NCBI GenBank assembly: GCA_021464525.1
Contig: JADRCO010000896.1
Location: 1 to 24,894, forward strand
DNA: 24,894 nucleotides
Reading direction: 5' to 3'
Origin: Rhizophagus sp. LPA8_4_AMF
Lineage: Eukaryota; Glomeromycota; Glomeromycetes; Glomerales; Glomeraceae
The position numbers and the translations under genes are program-made. The notes under the pieces were generated by a model that saw only the letters and a program-made list of their open reading frames with translations, ran no database searches and had not been told where the DNA came from. How positions within the stretch are numbered: position 1 is the stretch's first letter; each line of letters begins with the position of its first letter. Below, one piece after another: positions 19,723 through 24,894 of the stretch.

Positions 19723-22700
19723 GGCAAAATGTAGTTGGCGACCCCTATAAGTTAGCCAATAAAATTTAAGCAATACAAATAAATATAACATGTGCCATTA
19801 ATACTATATTGTGTAGTACATGTATAACAGTATAATGTGCTACTGTACTAGTTTGTAAATATCACGATATGTCATACAGATATCACGTTCATTAATATAT
19901 CGAACTTTAACAATACATGTGGCTTAGAATTTTTCTCTAATGAAAATTTTTTCATTAAATACAATGAATAAAATACACTCCTTATTTTTTTCTTCGCAAA
20001 TCCTTTTTTACTCTATTTTTCATTAAATAAATCACATTTCACATCTTACAATACTACCTTTATATCACTATACAATATGGAAGGGAATATTCAAAATGCA
20101 GAGCTCGAGACTTTGTTAGAATATGATAGTTCAGAGGATTTTTCTGATAGTGACAGGCAAGTGACAAATTGGCTTCTTGTTTGCCATTATTTGGGTGTAA
20201 AAAAAAGTGTAAAGACTTGTTCTTTCACTAAACAGTATATCTGATGATATATGTAATGAAACTGTAACAATGGAGAATACTGAAGAGAATAGTACTTCAG
20301 AGCTTCATATTGGTAAAACTTTTAGTAATTGGGATCATGTAGCAAAGTTCATGAAGAGATATGCTGCTGCCAAAGGTCATGAAGTACGAATTGGCGGTGG
20401 TGAAAAAGTAAATAAGGAAACAAAAGAAGTGACAAAACGAACTTATTTTGTCGGCATGCTGGAAAAGCCAAATCTGATCAAATGATACCTTCTAATGTGT
20501 CATCTTGCCGAGTGGAATATCCATGGAAAGTTAATATTTGGGTTAAAAAAAGCAAGGGCTGTCTCAAAGTTACAACTTTTAATGATAAACATATCGGTCA
20601 TGAGTGTCATCCATCAGCAAATCAATTTGTTTCAACATTACGAAAATTGCCAGAGGAAATCCTTGAAGAAATTCATTTTTTGACTGTTATTGCTAAAGTG
20701 AATGCAACAGTGCAATATCGAATTATTCGAGAGAAATTTAAAACAAGAATATACCGACCAGATCTTTATAATGCCATTAGTAAATTTCGCTGTAAAGCAA
20801 CACCAGGTGAAGAAGATACAGGGATATTACTAAAAAGGGTTCATGATAAAAAAATTGAAGATCCACGTTGAGTAATTTCAATGAAGTTTGACCTGATTAC
20901 TTCCTCGTTAACTCATCTTTTTTGGATGAGTCCTGAACAACAAATCTTGTGGTTGCGATATCATGATGTGATAATGCATGATGATACTTACAAAACAAAT
21001 TGTTATAATCGTCCATTGTCTCTCTTTGTTACATTGGATAATAATTTAAAGACACGAATCGTAGCTCAAGCAATTGTTGATGATGAAACACAACATTCCT
21101 ATGCATGGGTCTATCAATGCGTAAAAGAAGCAACCGGTATATCACCAAAGGTTTTTGTAACTGACAGAGATCCTGCAGTTAATGTTGCCATTACAGAACA
21201 ATTTCCTGATGCTTTTCACATGCATTGTATTTGGCATATAAGCCAAAACTTACCAAAACAACTAAAAGGAAAGCTGGGATCTAGTTTTAATGATTTTATG
21301 AAAGATTTTTATACTGCAAAAAATAGTTTAAGAGAAGATCAGTTTAATGAAAGGTATTTAAAGTAGAGATAATTTTCCGTTACTTTTACTGTGTAGATTT
21401 TATCATTATTGTATTTACTTGCTATTGTTTAATTTTCATAACCTTATCCATTATTTTAAATAACCATTGTATTTCTATGCTTTTTTTTTATTATATTTAG
21501 ATTTATTTAGGTCACATCCATTACTTTTCTTTATTTTATTATCATCGTATTATATTCACAGATTTTGTTTATAATTAATTACATTGTATTTTTGTCTATT
21601 GTTTCATTTCATTATATTCACAAGATTTTATCTATTGTTATTTCATTGTATTTATAAATTTTCATCTATTGTTTTATATTCAATAAAGGTGGAAGGCATT
21701 GCAACAGAATTATCCACAATCTAAAGATTATTTAACAAAAGTTTTAGGATGTAATCCCCAGTCATAGGCGCGTACATTTACTAACAGATATTTTACTGGT
21801 GGTGTACAAACAACTTCTCGCAATGAGGTGAAAATTCTACATTAAAACGGCTTTTTGGAAATTCAAACCTTTCATTGTGTGAATTGTTTGATGCATTAGA
21901 AGAAAGGTATCAGGAAGAGAATGATTATTGTGAATTTGTGAACTGGAAGCAATCCGTACCGCAAATAGGATCTCAGAATGTAGCAAAAACCATTTTTGGA
22001 TCTGTAATAAAATAATTAGACGAATTTATAATGCCAAATGTCATGAAGAAACAGGAGGAGCAAATGAATTTAAGCCTCTGTTATCATGCTACGGAAGTTG
22101 AATTTGAAAATGCACGTTCTAAAGAAAAAGTTAAGTATTGTGTGCTATTGCACGAAATTTTATTGATATTATTGAATATAATTTGTCTTGTTTTAGGTAC
22201 TTGATGAGTCAGATAAGTGTATTGATAATCTGTTTGATTGCCCACAAGCACATCTGAGTTCATTCATAGAGAATACTTTGACTATTCTTAAAGTCTGGGA
22301 AATTTTGCATTTAGCAAATCCAAGTACATCCCATTTCGTATATCTTTTAAATGACAATACCTTTCTTTGCACCTGTATGGTATTCAAAACTCATGGCTAT
22401 CTATGCCATCACTTTTATCGTATAATGACTCTTACACCAACTGCAAGATTTTATATTAGTTTAGTAAATCGGCATTGGTATAAAGATGCATTACAAGGAA
22501 TCGATATATCTAATAATAAATTTATTATTATTTCTTTGAATGCATTGGCATCAAAAAATCATTCTTTGCCGACACGATTTATACAACCATCAACTTTTGA
22601 TGCTAATCGAATTGGAGAATTTAGGATAAATAGTAATGATGAAATATCTAAAGTTATCTCAAAGAAGCGCAAATTTGGTGAACTTTTTGGAATAGGAAGA

Positions 22701-23481
22701 AAAATAATTGTTGATGTAATTGAAGATGATGATGAAGATACTTATTATGAAGTGCTTGGATTTTTTCATTCAATTCAACAAAAAAGAAAGTCGCAACAAA
22801 GAATTATTAATGGTAGTGGTGGTGGTGACAGTAACAATAATGGAATTATGGAAATTCTGAATGATAACAATAGTATATTAGAAATTCAAAATCCTGTTGT
22901 GCGAAGGCCAAAAGGTCGTCCTTAATCAAAGAGAGCTAAGAGTAATTTAGAGGAATCTAATACTAAAACTCAATATAAGTGCAAGATTTGTAAACAAATA
23001 AGCCATAACAGCAAAACTTGCAAAGAAAAAGAGAATCAAGAGGAGGATTAATGTATATGTTTTCTTTCATTAAACTTATTAATTACTCGATCATTTTGCT
23101 TATATACATGTCAATTTTATTATCAAATTATTCAATATTTATCAAATTTTATTTTGTTTTACTCATTAATTTATTCAATTTTTACAATATACACGTAAAA
23201 TGGTTCTTTACAATAATGTAAGAAAACATTAAGAAAAAACTAAATACAATGAAATTTACATGTTTTATTTGTTAATTTTATTCAATATTTAACTAAGAAA
23301 AAGCCAAAAAAATTAACTGATTTTTGAAAAAGATAAAGTGCATAAATATGAGATATTGAAAAAAAATAGTATCGAAAAACTAGAGTACTAAAAATTGGTA
23401 TCGAGGAAAAATATTTTCATTAAAATCACGTGATATGATATGGGATCGCCATGATGACAGGGTCGCCAAATAATAATGGCC
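19723..23481 (+). mobile_element. Mutator-like (MULE) DNA transposon, full length but inactive
   Basis: The 3759-bp element is bounded by an exact 9-bp duplication (ATACTATTA) and 22-nt inverted ends: GGCAAAATGTAGTTGGCGACCC on the left, and on the right, read in reverse complement, GGCCATTATTAT followed by TTGGCGACCC. The inner ten bases are identical and the outer part is more diverged. It carries one transposase gene on + with FAR1-type, MULE DDE, SWIM and zinc-knuckle parts. The gene has about six breaks, so the copy cannot make its own transposase, but intact ends mean it could in principle have been mobilised in trans. Confidence 0.8.
20077..23051 (+). pseudogene. MULE transposase pseudogene (FAR1 - MULE DDE - SWIM - zinc knuckle)
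   Basis: The start at 20077 opens MEGNIQNAELETLLEYDSS. A likely GC-AG intron (20157-20235) follows, then a FAR1-type DNA-binding region (~20300-20640) and the DDE region (20881-21366). That region has HDDTYKTN, VTDRDPAVN and the C-x2-H word MHCIWH; the third acidic residue is probably in FNER before a 335-nt intron (21354-21688). A helical region follows, then an intron at 22130-22196, a SWIM motif C-x-C-x9-C-x-H (22368-22412), an AT-hook-like RRPKGRP and a C-x2-C-x4-H-x4-C knuckle (22980-23021), ending at 23051. Damage: a one-base loss near 20445, TGG-to-TGA at 20869-20871, a probable TGG-to-TAG at 21765-21767, a frame change near 21830, and stops at 22013-22015 and 22923-22925. Decay is moderate: the domains are still easily read. 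Confidence 0.8.
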
Positions 23482-23490
23482 ATACTATTA
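23482..23490. repeat. right target-site duplication of the MULE
   Basis: An exact second copy of ATACTATTA lies directly after the right terminal repeat and pairs with 19714-19722. Confidence 0.75.
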
Positions 23491-23781
23491 TATTAAAAAA
23501 AGTAAATATTTGATAAATTAAATGATAAAATATTAATGTAAAATCAAATAATATTAAAAATAATATTTAAAGATTTTTAAGTAATTTAATATTAAAATTA
23601 AAATTAAAATATTGGCCAAAATTAGTCATAATCTAGTTAAAATTAAATTTTTTGTCATATGATCTATCCAAAACCTATTTAATGAAAAAATGGTTTAGTT
23701 TTAGACAAGTTTTAGACAGGTTTTAAACAAATATTCAAAACGTCTAATTGTTCAATTGCCTAACACTGTCTTAGCAATAGG

Positions 23782-24768
23782 CTGTTAATATAAGAGCTCC
23801 TTTGCAAAAATTACTTTCTAAGCAAAATTTTAGTTTATACTATATATACTGCTTTTTTGCTTTATTTAAACAAATAATATTTACAACATACTATATTAAT
23901 GGTAAATTATATGAAATTCTCTTTAACTATTGTAAACTTAATGTTTATAAAAGTCAAATAGTTATCTATTTCAAATGCTGAAAATTAGTAAAGATTACTG
24001 AAGTGAAGCTTAAAAAAGAATATTATAGTGGTTGGACAGATGGGACTATGAAATTGAATCTGAAAATTTGATGAAGAATCATTAGAATTACTTATATACT
24101 GCAAAGCACCTTAGTGGCAAAGTTTTAGCAGAAAATTTTTTAAGAATTTCTTAGTATTTTTTTCTAAATCTAAACTTTAGCAAATTTTTGGCTATTTTCT
24201 AAGTGGAAATTTTTGCTAGAAGTATATGGAATACCCAAACTTCTGAAACAATATGAACTCTTTAAACTTTTTGGAATATTTTTTTTCCAGGAATTTTCCA
24301 AATTTATATCACTTACTTTTAATCAAATATACAGTATAGCATATTAATCTCAATTCAATAAACACTATAAAAGTTTGCTTGACCAATTACCTCCATTCAT
24401 GAAAAAAGAAGTATAGTTACATTTTATAACTTGCAAAAATAATCTCCTATCTGAAGAACAGGCTAGAAGAATTTGTCTAAATATAGAAGAGTTACTTACT
24501 AGGGAGATTAATAAGTATTATAAAAAAAAAGATCGCTAGAAAATTAAGATCAAAGTAAATATGATCCCAGAGAAATCTGCTACTTTTTTTTGATTAAATG
24601 GATTTGAAAAGCAGTCAGAAGAGTATAAGGCTTTACTAAGAAAGTAGAAGGAAAATAATATTAAAAAATAATTGAGACTTAAGTTATTAAGAAATGCAAA
24701 TATCTAAAAGATGAATATGATGCTTTTATGACTTATAAAGAGAGTAAATATAATAATTGTATAGTAAA
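23782..24768. other. AT-rich region with broken coding-like sequence
   Basis: No intact gene. Between about 24420 and 24700 the plus strand reads in places like a helical, Lys/Glu-rich protein (LLSEEQARRICLNIEELLTR; later NGFEKQSEEYKALLRK), with several breaks. The family is not recognised. It may be a fossil of an element or of a host gene. The rest is low-complexity. Confidence 0.35.
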
Positions 24769-24770
24769 TA

Positions 24771-24894
24771 CAGTGGCTCTCAAAAGTAACGCACCAAGCT
24801 AATTGTTGATCATTAATCACATGTATTGTCATTAAATTAAAACCAATCAAAATAAAATTCAAAATGTAGATCATTTATCATATGATCTATCAAA
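24771..24894. mobile_element. probable left end of a Tc1/mariner-type element, cut by the window
   Basis: A TA dinucleotide (24769-24770) is followed by CAGTGGCTCTCAAAAGTAAC, a form typical of Tc1/mariner terminal repeats in fungi (CAGTGG..CTCAAAAGTA.). Only about 124 bp are present, so neither the transposase nor the other end can be checked. Confidence 0.45.

Larger units (their letters stand above)
19562..23769. mobile_element. older ~440-bp inverted-repeat element split by the MULE
   Basis: Outside both MULE target duplications lie related inverted ends. The left end starts TAGTGATGG and contains CAATTG, AATTGGAC, TTTTGAAC and AAAACCAG. The right end, read in reverse complement, starts ACAGTGTTAGG and has CAATTG, AATTAGAC, TTTTGAAT and AAAACCTG in the same order. 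The hexamer CTTAGC flanks both sides (19556-19561 and 23770-23775) and may be part of a target duplication. CAGTG-type ends hint at hAT, but the duplication length is not settled. Without the MULE and its duplication the element would be about 440 bp and non-coding. Confidence 0.45.

Noticed and set aside
22193-22387. 64-codon minus frame in the MULE
   Set aside because: Antisense shadow of the SWIM-domain exon.
1-24894. CRISPR arrays, rRNA or bacterial operons
   Set aside because: No regularly spaced repeats of that kind, no rRNA-like conserved stretches, and the spliced genes show the DNA is eukaryotic.

Overview
The window is AT-rich eukaryotic DNA with short GT-AG introns (mostly 60-90 nt, one with a perfect TACTAAT branch site), scattered small genes and many decayed elements. 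The mix of a Crinkler-family remnant, a SAM-like 'FREREVDG-type' remnant, a RanBP2/NZF-finger PARP-like gene, an N-formylglutamate-amidohydrolase-like gene and a MULE transposon fits an arbuscular mycorrhizal fungus (Glomeromycotina, Rhizophagus-like). That assignment is inferred from style and family content, not from a database match.

Four host genes are well enough supported to read exon by exon. (1) A ten-exon Qa-SNARE/syntaxin gene on + (2112-3745, 298 aa), with a tail anchor. Its SNARE motif aligns without gaps to syntaxin but has Asp where the zero-layer Gln should be. (2) A small putative secreted Gly/Tyr/Pro-rich protein on + (5250-5555), whose tail appears to have been lost by a one-base frameshift. 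(3) A three-exon FGase-like amidohydrolase with an N-terminal membrane anchor on - (10850-12005, 333 aa). (4) A four-exon gene on + (12990-15284, 694 aa) with an N-terminal Cys cluster, four Npl4/RanBP2-type zinc fingers and a C-terminal PARP-like fold whose catalytic triad looks altered. This last gene is the most interesting in the window.

Between them, 6.5-10 kb is a graveyard of decayed coding pieces (TFIIS-N-like, SAM-like, coiled coil) and two tRNA-like segments. From 16.1 kb rightwards the DNA is mobile or fossil: a broken Crinkler-family gene (16.15-18.1 kb) followed by a CXC-like Cys remnant, a foldback/MITE-like element built from TGAACAGCACTT motifs (18.9-19.2 kb), and a complete-length but dead MULE (19723-23481). 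The MULE has 22-nt terminal inverted repeats, a 9-bp target duplication, and FAR1, MULE-DDE, SWIM and zinc-knuckle modules. It appears to sit inside an older ~440 bp inverted-repeat element (19562-23769). The window ends in what looks like the first ~124 bp of a Tc1/mariner-type element.

The host genes look functionally unrelated: membrane fusion, secretion, amide hydrolysis, and ubiquitin-reader/ADP-ribosylation-type signalling. They do not form a cluster. All exon models rest on reading-frame continuity, splice signals and family resemblance only.
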